Shown: positions 1 through 8,000 of the stretch, in pieces | Layout of the letters: every line of letters begins with the position of its first letter | How positions within the stretch are numbered: the stretch's first letter is position 1 | DNA from: Paracoccaceae bacterium | Lineage (GTDB): Bacteria; Pseudomonadota; Alphaproteobacteria; Rhodobacterales; Rhodobacteraceae | DNA: 34,269 nucleotides | Direction of reading: 5' to 3' | Assembly: GCA_007692585.1 (NCBI GenBank) | Contig: REBU01000066.1 | Span: 1 to 34,269, forward strand | Notes under the pieces: generated by a model | What the model saw: only the letters and a program-made list of their open reading frames with translations | The model's database searches: none | Told to the model about the DNA's origin: nothing | Program-made: the position numbers and the translations under genes

Positions 1-2
1 TC

Positions 3-638
3 ATGACCCGCACTTACCTGCCCGGCATTCTTGCCATGGCGGCGATTGTCGTCGCCTCGAACATCCTCGTACAGTTCCTGCTTGGGAACTGGATCACCTG
101 GGGCACCCTCACCTATCCGCTGGCCTTTCTCGTCAATGATGTGATGAACCGCGTCTACGGCCCGCAAGCCGCGCGTCGCGTCGTGTGGATGGGCTTTGCC
201 GTAGGTGTCGCCTGCTCGCTGATCGGCACGCAGATCATCGGCGAATTCGGCCCGCTTGTGACGCTGCGCATCGCGCTTGGCTCGGGGCTTGCCTTCCTGA
301 CGGCGCAGATGCTCGATATCGCGATCTTCAACCGGCTACGCGAAGATCATCATGGCGGGGCCTGGTGGCGTGCGCCCGCAGCGTCGTCTTTCGTCGGCGC
401 ATCCGTGGACACTGCCTTATTTTTCAGCATCGCCTTTTCGGCCACACTCAGCTTTATCGAGCCTGCAAATGACGTGTCTTGGGCCGGTGAACGCATGGCG
501 CTGCTGAATTTCGGTCCTGAAGTCCCGCTTTGGGTCAGCTTGGCGGTCGCGGATTGGGGTGTGAAGATCACTCTGGCGCTGCTGGCACTGATTCCCTTCC
601 GCATGGCCGTTTCAAAATTAACGCAACCTGTCGCATAA
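3..638 (+). CDS. yhhQ: Queuosine precursor transporter, YhhQ/VUT family
   Basis: The 211-residue protein is almost entirely hydrophobic, with about six membrane-spanning stretches (roughly residues 5-30, 35-50, 60-80, 85-108, 122-145 and 175-200). It matches the YhhQ/VUT (DUF165) family in length and character, including the early segment 'LTYPLAFLVNDVMNRVYG', whose polar D and N inside a membrane helix are typical. Family members in E. coli import the queuosine precursors preQ0/preQ1 across the inner membrane for tRNA modification; substrate here is by family only. The ATG at base 3 gives a normal-length protein, but the upstream region is outside the window, so the start cannot be checked by a ribosome binding site. 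It stops with TAA at 636-638, only 6 bases before the -35 box of the next transcription unit. Confidence 0.85.
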   Translation: MTRTYLPGILAMAAIVVASNILVQFLLGNWITWGTLTYPLAFLVNDVMNRVYGPQAARRVVWMGFAVGVACSLIGTQIIGEFGPLVTLRIALGSGLAFLTAQMLDIAIFNRLREDHHGGAWWRAPAASSFVGASVDTALFFSIAFSATLSFIEPANDVSWAGERMALLNFGPEVPLWVSLAVADWGVKITLALLALIPFRMAVSKLTQPVA

Positions 639-644
639 TTTCTT

Positions 645-672
645 TTGACATACACCAAATCTGTGCCACCAT
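645..672 (+). promoter_or_regulatory. Candidate sigma-70 promoter of the arfB leader
   Basis: A perfect TTGACA (645-650) is followed after 16 bases by CACCAT (667-672), which keeps the important A at position 2 and T at position 6 of a -10 box and is preceded by TGC (664-666), an extended -10 TGn motif. A start of transcription near 679 would be expected. The AT-rich TATTAA at 675-680 is too far from TTGACA to be its partner. The call rests on the -35 box and the placement just after the yhhQ stop. Confidence 0.5.
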
Positions 673-690
673 CCTATTAATATCAACCCA

Positions 691-765
691 ATGAAAGGAG
701 GTGGTCCAGTGTCTAGAGTGATGTTGGAGAGAGGTGCAAAGACAGTCAGAGGGGGCAGAACCTGA
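691..765 (+). CDS. Tiny ORF (18 or 24 codons) with extreme Shine-Dalgarno, leader-peptide candidate
   Basis: An open frame runs from ATG at 691 to TGA at 763-765 (24 codons, MKGGGPVSRVMLERGAKTVR then GGRT). An in-frame GTG at 709 gives an 18-codon version. The GTG is more likely because bases 694-707 (AAAGGAGGTGGTCC) can pair with the complete 3' end of 16S rRNA (one G-U pair), with the GGAGG core 7 bases before GTG. All four arginines in the 18-codon version are AGA, a codon that is rare in the neighbouring genes, so the RNA sequence or slow decoding may matter more than the peptide. The stop is followed directly by sequence that could pair with the downstream terminator. I do not recognise the peptide. 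It could be a real micro-protein, a regulatory leader peptide or part of a small RNA. Confidence 0.5.
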   Translation: MKGGGPVSRVMLERGAKTVRGGRT

Positions 766-766
766 C

Positions 767-786
767 GGCAGCCCTGATGGGACGCC
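767..786 (+). promoter_or_regulatory. Hairpin after the tiny ORF; possible antiterminator segment
   Basis: Bases 767-774 (GGCAGCCC) can fold with 779-786 (GGGACGCC) around a TGAT loop, with single A bulges on both sides. The same 767-774 segment is complementary to the 5' arm of the downstream terminator (839-846, GGGCCGCC) except for one C-A mismatch. The two foldings are mutually exclusive, and the segment starts 1 base after the tiny ORF's stop, so a terminating ribosome would cover it. The pairing potential is visible; its use is inferred. Confidence 0.35.
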
Positions 787-838
787 CTTCTGATTGAGCC
801 CAAGCTCTAACTTGGTGCCATCTCCTAAAGCTCGCTTA

Positions 839-867
839 GGGCCGCCTCGCTATCAGGGCGGCCCTTT
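839..867 (+). terminator. Intrinsic terminator/attenuator upstream of arfB
   Basis: A perfect 8-bp GC stem (GGGCCGCC 839-846 with GGCGGCCC 857-864) closes a 10-base loop and is followed by TTT. It lies after the tiny ORF and 25 bases before the arfB start. The T tract is short, so termination may be partial, which would suit an attenuator or the end of a small RNA. A second small hairpin, CCAAG/CTTGG, lies upstream near 799-815. Confidence 0.65.
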
Positions 868-891
868 CGATTCAGAATTTCGTAAGCATCA

Positions 892-1311
892 ATGCGTATC
901 AATGAGACCATAACCCTTCAGGACTGGGAACTCTCGGAAAGCTTCACGCGCGCCTCTGGGCCGGGTGGACAGAATGTGAACAAGGTGTCGACCGCCGTGG
1001 AATTGCGCTTTGAAGCAGAACGAAGCCCCCATCTGCCCGCCCCCGTGAAAGCACGGCTAAAACGCTTGGCTGGGCGACGTTGGACGCAGGACGGCGCTGT
1101 AGTCCTGCGCGTAGAGGAAACACGCAGCCAGGCGCGCAATCGCGAGCTTGCGCGATTGCGCCTTATCGAGTTGATCCAACGCGCCTGCGAGCGACCAAAA
1201 CCGCGCATTGCAACGCGCCCGACGCTCGCCAGCAAAAGACGCCGCCTTGAAAGCAAGGCGCATCGCGCCGAAATAAAGGCAAATCGCGGCGCCCCGAAAT
1301 CGGATGGATGA
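892..1311 (+). CDS. arfB: Alternative ribosome-rescue factor ArfB, peptidyl-tRNA hydrolase
   Basis: This 139-residue protein has the length of E. coli ArfB (YaeJ, about 140). It carries the release-factor catalytic motif GGQ at residues 25-27 in the context 'SGPGGQNVNK', and no stop-codon recognition domain. The C-terminal 35 residues are strongly basic (many K and R), as expected of the ArfB tail that enters the empty mRNA channel of stalled ribosomes. It hydrolyses peptidyl-tRNA on ribosomes that have reached the end of a broken mRNA. Start ATG at 892 has no evident Shine-Dalgarno (GTAAGC upstream), suggesting weak initiation. The gene sits 25 bases behind a terminator hairpin, so its expression probably depends on readthrough or on a promoter inside the leader. 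Confidence 0.92.
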   Translation: MRINETITLQDWELSESFTRASGPGGQNVNKVSTAVELRFEAERSPHLPAPVKARLKRLAGRRWTQDGAVVLRVEETRSQARNRELARLRLIELIQRACERPKPRIATRPTLASKRRRLESKAHRAEIKANRGAPKSDG

Positions 1312-1322
1312 CAGGTGTCATC
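1307..1322 (+). repeat. Perfect palindrome at the arfB 3' end
   Basis: GATGACA-GG-TGTCATC is a 16-base sequence with two perfect 7-base arms and a 2-base centre, overlapping the arfB stop and lying about 50 bases before the Nudix gene. It is too short-looped for a terminator and looks like a dimeric protein site. No regulator is known from the sequence. Confidence 0.4.
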
Positions 1323-1370
1323 GCTCTGTCGCACTTGACTGCCATCACGGCGCTTTGAGGTCAAAGACAA

Positions 1371-1826
1371 ATGAATTTGCACACCATGCCCAAAGGACTT
1401 GTATCAAACGCGCTGGAATTGATGCGTCCTTCCTTTGTTCAGGCTGCGGCTCTTTGCCTGCGCGATGGGGTGCAAGGTCGCGAAGTCATGCTGATCCGCA
1501 CATTGGAACGCAAGCAATGGATCATCCCCAAGGGATGGCCGATGAAAAACCGCAGCCTCGCCGAAGCTGCGGAGATCGAGGCCTGGGAAGAAGCCGGGGT
1601 GCGTGGACGCATCCACGCCGACCCAATCGGCGCTTTCACCTATACCAAACTGAAGAAAAGCGGCCTGCCTGTGCAGTGCCGCCCGCAGGTTTTCATCCTC
1701 GAAGTCACCTCTGTTCATGATGACTATCCGGAAGCTGGGAAACGGACGCGCAAGTGGGCGGCCCTGCCCGAAGCCATTTCGATGGTGAAATTTCCGGAAC
1801 TTCAGACAATGCTGCGCGACTTGTGA
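1371..1826 (+). CDS. Nudix hydrolase, DIPP-like
   Basis: The 151-residue protein has a Nudix fold signature starting at G55 (PKGWPMKN) and ending in 'EAWEEAGV' (residues 70-77). The metal-binding glutamates E70, E73 and E74 are kept. Two consensus positions are not: the Glu normally found after G-x5 is Arg61, and the Arg before the EAWEE stretch is Ile69. This pattern resembles the alphaproteobacterial proteins related to diphosphoinositol polyphosphate hydrolases, which cleave nucleoside or inositol diphosphate linkages; the substrate cannot be read from the sequence. The late 'RKWAALPEA' segment is also usual for that subgroup. The start ATG at 1371 has only a weak GAGG upstream. It lies 59 bases after arfB and may be co-transcribed. 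Confidence 0.8.
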   Translation: MNLHTMPKGLVSNALELMRPSFVQAAALCLRDGVQGREVMLIRTLERKQWIIPKGWPMKNRSLAEAAEIEAWEEAGVRGRIHADPIGAFTYTKLKKSGLPVQCRPQVFILEVTSVHDDYPEAGKRTRKWAALPEAISMVKFPELQTMLRDL

Positions 1827-1840
1827 CAGAAATCTGACAT
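1823..1840 (+). promoter_or_regulatory. Possible Pho box upstream of the PiT phosphate transporter
   Basis: Two heptamers, GTGACAG (1823-1829) and CTGACAT (1834-1840), are separated by AAAT and repeat with an 11-base period. The second matches the PhoB consensus CTGTCAT at 6 of 7 positions, the first at 4 of 7, and the A/T-rich 4-base spacer also fits. It overlaps the Nudix stop codon and lies about 30 bases upstream of the putative -35 box, not in the usual activating position. Weak without other evidence. Confidence 0.25.
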
Positions 1841-1871
1841 CACGAAGCAATTTGCCGCGACGAACCGGTCG

Positions 1872-1900
1872 TTGTTGATCTTGGCGGCCTCTGCTACTAG
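1872..1900 (+). promoter_or_regulatory. Candidate promoter of the phosphate transporter
   Basis: TTGTTG (1872-1877) and TACTAG (1895-1900) are separated by 17 bases, 36 bases before the GTG start of the transporter. The -35 box is imperfect. The spacing and the position in an otherwise gene-free 109-base gap support the call. Confidence 0.35.
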
Positions 1901-1935
1901 CCCCATGTCATGATCTCGTCATATGGGCTGGTTGC

Positions 1936-3402
1936 GTGTCTGATCAAACGGAAAAATCCTGGAAAACCCTGAACAAGGATCTTGAGCGCATAACCGCGCT
2001 GGAGCGCGCGATGCTCTATACGTCGCGCCCGCTCGTCGGTGCAGGCGTCGCTCTGGCATTTATGGCGCTGACCGGCCTCGTGACGGCAGCGCTGATCGGG
2101 TTTGATCCCCTGGGGCTGATCGTCGTCGCGGCAGCGATCATCGGGGCCTATATGGCGATCAATATCGGCGCGAATGACGTTGCCAACAACATGGGCCCCG
2201 CTGTCGGGGCGCGCGCACTGACCATCGGAACCGCATTGATCATCGCGGCCATCTGCGAAACTGCAGGCGCACTGATTGCAGGCGGCGATGTGGTAGGCAC
2301 AGTGTCGCGCGGGATCATCGCCCCCGAATCAGTCGCCGAGACGCAGGTCTTCATCTGGGCGATGATGGCGGCCTTGCTGGCTGGTGCGCTCTGGGTCAAT
2401 CTCGCGACATGGGTCGGCGCGCCGGTCTCGACCACGCACAGCATCGTCGGCGGTGTGATGGGCGCGGGTATCGCAGCCGCGGGCTTTGCGGCTGTGAATT
2501 GGCCAATGATGGGGCGGATTGCAGCAAGCTGGGTTATTTCGCCAGTGCTGGGCGGGATCTTCGCGGCCCTGTTTCTGGCCGTGATCAAGTCGCGCATCAT
2601 TTACCGACCCAACATGATCGAGGCCGCGCGCTTCTGGGTGCCGATCCTGATCGGCATCATGGGCGGGTGTTTCACCACCTATCTGGCGCTCAAGGGCTTC
2701 GACAAGATCTACAAGGTCACCTTCGGCAATGCCTTGCTGGCGGGGCTGGTGATGGGCGTCGTCCTGACCTTCATCATGCGCCCGGTGATCCACCGCCAGA
2801 GTGAAGGGATGGAGAATCGCAAGAAGTCGCTCAAGACATTATTCAACATCCCGCTGATCTTTTCGGCAGCGCTCTTGTCTTTCGCTCATGGCGCCAATGA
2901 TGTTGCGAATGCCATCGGCCCTGTCGCAGCTATCGTGCATGCAGTGCAGGATGGCGGAGCGTCGGATCAGGTGGGCATCCCGCTCTGGGTGATGCTGATC
3001 GGCGGAATCGGCCTGTCTGTGGGTCTATTGCTCTTCGGCCCGAAACTGATCAACATCGTCGGCAGCGAGATCACGCGCCTTAATGCGATGCGCGCCTATT
3101 GTGTCGCGCTGGCGGCGGCGATCACGGTGATTTTCGCGTCATGGCTGGGACTGCCGGTCAGTTCGACCCATATCGCGATTGGCGCCATCTTCGGCGTGGG
3201 CTTCTTTCGCGAATGGTATCACGAACGCATCCTGAAAGAAAACCGGACCGACACAGCCAGCCCGCCAGAAGTAAGACGGCGCAAGAAAGTCGTACGGCGC
3301 GGGCATTTCTTGACGATCCTGGCGGCATGGGTCGTCACGGTGCCCTCCGCCGCGCTGCTGTCGGGCGTGCTGTTCTATCTGATGAATCTGATCGCGATCT
3401 GA
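1936..3402 (+). CDS. pit: Inorganic phosphate transporter, PiT family
   Basis: The 488-residue membrane protein contains the duplicated PiT signature, 'GANDVANNMGPAVGARA' near residue 77 and 'HGANDVANAIGP' near residue 318, the inverted repeats that form the phosphate and cation site. About ten to eleven hydrophobic segments are visible, with a cytoplasmic N-terminal stretch of about 35 polar residues and a basic loop near residue 450 (VRRRKKVVRRG). PiT proteins are low-affinity phosphate symporters in the inner membrane. The GTG at 1936 is the first usable start; the ATG at 1923 is in another frame and stops after six codons. The DUF47 partner protein (orfA/phoU-like) that often precedes pit in alphaproteobacteria is absent, and a possible Pho box lies upstream. 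Confidence 0.9.
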   Translation: MSDQTEKSWKTLNKDLERITALERAMLYTSRPLVGAGVALAFMALTGLVTAALIGFDPLGLIVVAAAIIGAYMAINIGANDVANNMGPAVGARALTIGTALIIAAICETAGALIAGGDVVGTVSRGIIAPESVAETQVFIWAMMAALLAGALWVNLATWVGAPVSTTHSIVGGVMGAGIAAAGFAAVNWPMMGRIAASWVISPVLGGIFAALFLAVIKSRIIYRPNMIEAARFWVPILIGIMGGCFTTYLALKGFDKIYKVTFGNALLAGLVMGVVLTFIMRPVIHRQSEGMENRKKSLKTLFNIPLIFSAALLSFAHGANDVANAIGPVAAIVHAVQDGGASDQVGIPLWVMLIGGIGLSVGLLLFGPKLINIVGSEITRLNAMRAYCVALAAAITVIFASWLGLPVSSTHIAIGAIFGVGFFREWYHERILKENRTDTASPPEVRRRKKVVRRGHFLTILAAWVVTVPSAALLSGVLFYLMNLIAI

Positions 3403-3491
3403 CTGCTAAGGCGCTCCTGCTTTAACGCTGCATGCATATTTGTGCCGTATCTTCTGGATCGGGGCAGCATCTACCGCTTGGGAGCGCGATT

Positions 3492-4889
3492 ATGGACGGA
3501 CAGGCAACGTCTTACAATCTGCAGATCGCAAGGATAGCCGAACGTGTCGGGCGGCTCTCGGTGGGCATCGCACAGGTTACAGGCGACGTCGAAGATGTGA
3601 CGACCCATGCTGCCCTGCAGGACCGCGCCTTTCGCGACATGCGCACGCGGATTGACACGGTTTCACAACGCAGTGTTCTGGTCGCAGATCAGGCCGGACA
3701 TGCACGCGACTCCGCAAGCGCCACACAGGGTCAGGTGACCCGCGCCACCGCCAATGTGACCGAATTGATCGCCGATGTGACGATGCTGACCACACAGGTC
3801 AGCGACATTCTGACAAGTCTGGAAACCGTCGACACGGCCATTACCGAAGTCCTGAAGGTGCTTGATCATGTAAGTGCCCTCGCGCGCCAGACGAACCTTC
3901 TGTCGATCAATGCCGCGATCGAGGCCGCGCGCGCAGGCGAACATGGGCATGGCTTCAAAGTCGTCGCGACAGAGGTCAAGGCCCTCTCAACCAAGGCGGG
4001 GGAATCTACAGCGGATATCGGCGAAAAGATCAACGCGCTCAGTTCGGAAATGCGGACCCTGATCAGCCGTGCAACGGAGGCAGGCACTCTGTCGAACGGA
4101 ATTCGCGATCAGGCTGCGAGCGTCGATAGCGATGTTGCGAAATTGCCAGCGGTTCTGTCGCGCCTCTGTGAGGGACAGGAGCAGATCGTGACCGCAGCCA
4201 AGGAAAATGAAGCCGATATCAGCGCGACACAACAGGTCATAGCGCAAATGTCCGACGGGGTCGGGAAACAGGCAGACAGTCTGCGCATCACACGCGACGC
4301 TTTGCTGGAACTAACCGATAACGCCGCGGCGTTGACCGCCATTTCGGCACAGCTGGGTGTCGAAACAGTTGACACTCCGTATATTGAAACAGTGCAAAAG
4401 GCCGCTGAGCGCATTGCCGATCAGTTCTCTGCAGCACTCACGCAGGGCCGGATCAGCGAGCACGCCCTCTTTGACGAGGCTTATCGCGAAGTTCCCGGCA
4501 CAGACCCACAACAGGTCGTGACCGAGTTCACGCGATTCACCGACAGCATTTTGCCGGATATACAGGAGCCGTTGCTCGACAAGTTGACTGGTGTTGTCTT
4601 TTGCGCTGCCATTGACCGAAACGGTTATATCCCGACCCATAACCGCAAATTCAGTCTTCCCCAGCGCCCCGCAGAGCCTGACTGGAATGCCAAACATGCC
4701 CGCAACCGGCGGATATTTGCAGATCGTGTCGGGCTGGCTGCCGGACAGAACAAACGCCCGTTCCTGCTACAGGCCTATCGGCGCGACATGGGCAATGGCG
4801 ACTTCATCATGATGAAAGATGTCTCGGCCCCGATCGTCGTCCACGGACGCCATTGGGGCGGCCTTCGCCTGGCCTATCAGATCGCCTGA
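3492..4889 (+). CDS. Soluble methyl-accepting chemotaxis-like protein with C-terminal sensory domain
   Basis: I place the start at ATG 3492, preceded by GGGAG at 3480-3484, giving 465 residues; an in-frame ATG at 3432 would add 20 residues but lacks a ribosome binding site. No signal peptide or membrane helix is present. Residues 1-320 are helical and coiled-coil-like. They contain the chemoreceptor signalling hairpin tip around residues 130-165, with 'RQTNLLSINAAIEAARAGE' followed by GFKVVATEVKALS, which contacts CheA and CheW. Residues of about 325-465 form a separate globular domain with a dense conserved-looking block (HNRKFS, RIFADRVGLAAG, RDMGNGDFIMMKDVSAPI, RHWGGLRLAY). This resembles Cache/PAS-like C-terminal sensing domains of cytoplasmic receptors, but I cannot name its ligand. 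It lacks a C-terminal CheR/CheB tether pentapeptide, and no che genes are adjacent. Confidence 0.85.
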   Translation: MDGQATSYNLQIARIAERVGRLSVGIAQVTGDVEDVTTHAALQDRAFRDMRTRIDTVSQRSVLVADQAGHARDSASATQGQVTRATANVTELIADVTMLTTQVSDILTSLETVDTAITEVLKVLDHVSALARQTNLLSINAAIEAARAGEHGHGFKVVATEVKALSTKAGESTADIGEKINALSSEMRTLISRATEAGTLSNGIRDQAASVDSDVAKLPAVLSRLCEGQEQIVTAAKENEADISATQQVIAQMSDGVGKQADSLRITRDALLELTDNAAALTAISAQLGVETVDTPYIETVQKAAERIADQFSAALTQGRISEHALFDEAYREVPGTDPQQVVTEFTRFTDSILPDIQEPLLDKLTGVVFCAAIDRNGYIPTHNRKFSLPQRPAEPDWNAKHARNRRIFADRVGLAAGQNKRPFLLQAYRRDMGNGDFIMMKDVSAPIVVHGRHWGGLRLAYQIA

Positions 4890-4999
4890 GACAGGACCGC
4901 ATAGCGCATATATGCCATGAGTGATCAGCATTGCTTGGTGCCATGGAGAGCAAGTCGGGACTGCAAATGGTCAGCCTGTGTGACTGCAGCAACCATGAA

Positions 5000-5029
5000 G
5001 CCACGCGCCAAGGTGTCCTGGCGCGTGGC
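5000..5029. terminator. Bidirectional stem-loop between convergent genes
   Basis: GCCACGCGCCA (5000-5010) and TGGCGCGTGGC (5019-5029) are perfect 11-base inverted repeats with an 8-base loop. It lies 10 bases beyond the gltB stop and 110 bases after the chemoreceptor stop. There is no long T tract on either strand, so it may act as a 3' end stabiliser or a Rho-linked barrier more than a strict intrinsic terminator. Confidence 0.6.
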
Positions 5030-5038
5030 AAACCTGAC

Positions 5039-8000
5039 TTATTCGGCAGGCACCGCTTTCGCAGCATGGCTGATAGGATGCGGCAGATGGATCAGCATCT
5101 CTTTCGGGCAGACCTGCACGAAATGCGCCTTCTCGCGGTCCCAGTTGCGCAGGATATCTTCGGCGCGCTGCGAAGCCGTCTCGGTCGCGTGCATCTGGAT
5201 CAGTGATCTCAGCTCTGCCTCCCAATGATCCATAGTCACCGGACACGTCACAAGCGTTTCCATATTGATCAGCGGAGCCGTTTCGCCATGCGGATCGTAA
5301 AGATAAGCCATGCCTCCGGTCATGCCCGCGCCAAAATTCGCGCCGATGGAGCCAAGGATCACCGCAACCCCACCGGTCATGTATTCGCAACCATTCGAGC
5401 CGCAGCCCTCGATCACCACTTTCGCACCGGAATTGCGCACCGAGAACCGCTCGCCCGCCCGGCCCGCTGCGAACAGATAGCCATCCGTCGCACCATAGAG
5501 CACGGTATTTCCGATGATCGTATTCTCATGCGCGATCAGCGGCGAGGACATGCGTGGGCGCACGACGATCATACCGCCGGACAGGCCCTTGCCGACATAG
5601 TCATTGGCATCGCCAAAGACCTCGATTTTCAGCCCTGGCGCAGCGAAGGCCCCGAGTGCCTGCCCTGCGCTGCCTGCGAGTTTCACTGTCAGATGATCCT
5701 GCTGCAGCTTGTTGCGCATACCGAACCGCTTCACGATATGGCTTGATGCGCGCGTGCCGACCGAGCGGTGGGTATTCTCCACGGCATAGGACAGCTGCAT
5801 CTTCTCGCCTTCCTCGAAAAACCGCGCCGCGTCGCGGATGATTTCGGCATCAAGCGTATCGGGCACGGCATTGCGTGGCTTGGCGCGGTCGTAGCGGATC
5901 TGTTCGGCCCCGTCGACAGTCAGCAGAAGCGGGTTCAGGTCCAGATCATCGAGATGCGCCGCACCGCGGCTCACCTGTGCCAGAAGATCCGCGCGGCCAA
6001 TCACCTCATCGAGCGAGCGCGCCCCGATTGCGGCCAGCGTCTCGCGCACTTCCTGTGCGTAGAAGGTGATCAGGTTCACGACCTTGTCGGCATTGCCCGT
6101 GAACTTGGCGCGCAGGGATTCGTCCTGCGTGCACACGCCCACCGGGCAGGTGTTCGACTGGCACTGACGCACCATGATACAGCCCATCGCGATCAGCGCC
6201 GCCGTGCCAATGCCATATTCCTCGGCACCAAGCATCGCGGCCATGACCACATCGCGCCCGGTCCGCAAGCCGCCATCGGTGCGCAGCGTGACCCGCTCGC
6301 GCAGCTTGTTCATCGACAAGACCTGATGCGCCTCGGACAGCCCCATTTCCCAAGGCAGGCCCGCATATTTGATCGAGGTTCCGGGGCTGGCCCCGGTCCC
6401 GCCATTATGGCCGGAAATCAGGATGATGTCAGCCTTGGCTTTGGCTACGCCCGCCGCAATCGTGCCTACGCCCGACTGCGCGACCAGCTTGACGGTGACC
6501 TTGGCGCGCGGGTTGATCTGCTTGAGGTCATAGATCAGCTGCGCCAGGTCTTCGATCGAATAGATGTCGTGATGCGGCGGCGGTGAAATCAGCGTCACCC
6601 CCGGCGTCGAATGGCGCAACCTTGCGATCAGCTTGGTGACCTTCATGCCCGGAAGCTGGCCACCCTCGCCGGGCTTGGCCCCTTGCGCGACTTTGATTTC
6701 CAACTCCTCACAGGCGTTCAGATATTCCGCTGTGACGCCAAACCGGCCCGACGCCACCTGCTTGATCTTGGCGCAAGGGTTGTCGCCATTGGGCAGCGGA
6801 TGCGCGTGGGCGGGGTCTTCGCCGCCCTCGCCCGAATCCGATTTCGCCCCGATGCGGTTCATCGCGATGTTCAGCGTCATATGCGCTTCGGGCGATAGCG
6901 CCCCGAGCGACATGCCTGGCGTCACGAAACGCTTACGGATCGCCGTGATCGACTCGACCTCCTCGATCGGGATCGGCTTGCCCAGCGGCTTGACATCCAG
7001 CAGATCGCGCAGATGGATCGGCGGATTTGCCTGCAGCGCGGCAGAATATTGCTTCCACAGCGCATAGCTCGATGTGTTGCAGGCCTGTTGCAGCAAATGC
7101 ATCGTCGTCGCTTCCCAAGCGTGCTTTTCGCCCGAGCGACGCGCCTTGTAGAACCCGCCGATGGGCAACACATCCTGTCCCAGACGCCAGCCCTTGGCGT
7201 GGACTTCTTCCACCTTCATCTGAATGCCATGCAGACCGATGCCAGAAATCCGGCTTTGCATGCCGGGGAAATATTCCGCCACCAAGGCGCGGCTCAGCCC
7301 CACCGCTTCGAAATTCAGCCCGCCACGGTACGAGGAGATCACCGAAATCCCCATCTTGGACATGATCTTCAGCAGCCCCAGATTGACGGCTTCACGATAG
7401 CGCCGCATGGCGTCGATCAGACTGCCGTCGATCAGGCCGCGATCGATGCGGTCAGCAATCGTTTCCTGCGCCAGATAGGCATTCACCGTCGTCGCACCGC
7501 AACCGATGAGCACGGCAAAATAATGTGGGTCGATACATTCCGCAGCGCGCAGGTTGATCGAGCAAAAGGTCCGCAGCCCCTTGCGCGTCAGCCAGCTATG
7601 CACCGCACTTGTGGCAAGGATCATCGGCATGGCGACCTTGTCCGGCCCCTGATGCTCGTCGGTCAGCACCAGATGCCCCGCGCCCGAGCGCACAGCGTCT
7701 TCGGCTTCGGCCCGGATGCGCTCCAGCCCATCGCGAAGCGCGTCCTCGCCCGCATCCGCCGGGAAGGTGCAGTCGATGAATGAGACCTGCTCACCAAAGC
7801 CGCGGACCATTTCGGCAAATTCGCCATTGGCAACGAAGGGACTGTCGAGCACAAGGATCTCAGTCTGGCTGCTATCCTCGTCAAGCACGTTCTTGAGATT
7901 TCCGAACCGTGTCTTGAGGCTCATCACCCGGTATTCGCGCAAGCTGTCAATCGCCGGGTTGGTCACCTGGCTGAAGTTCTGGCGGAAGAAATGCGACAAG

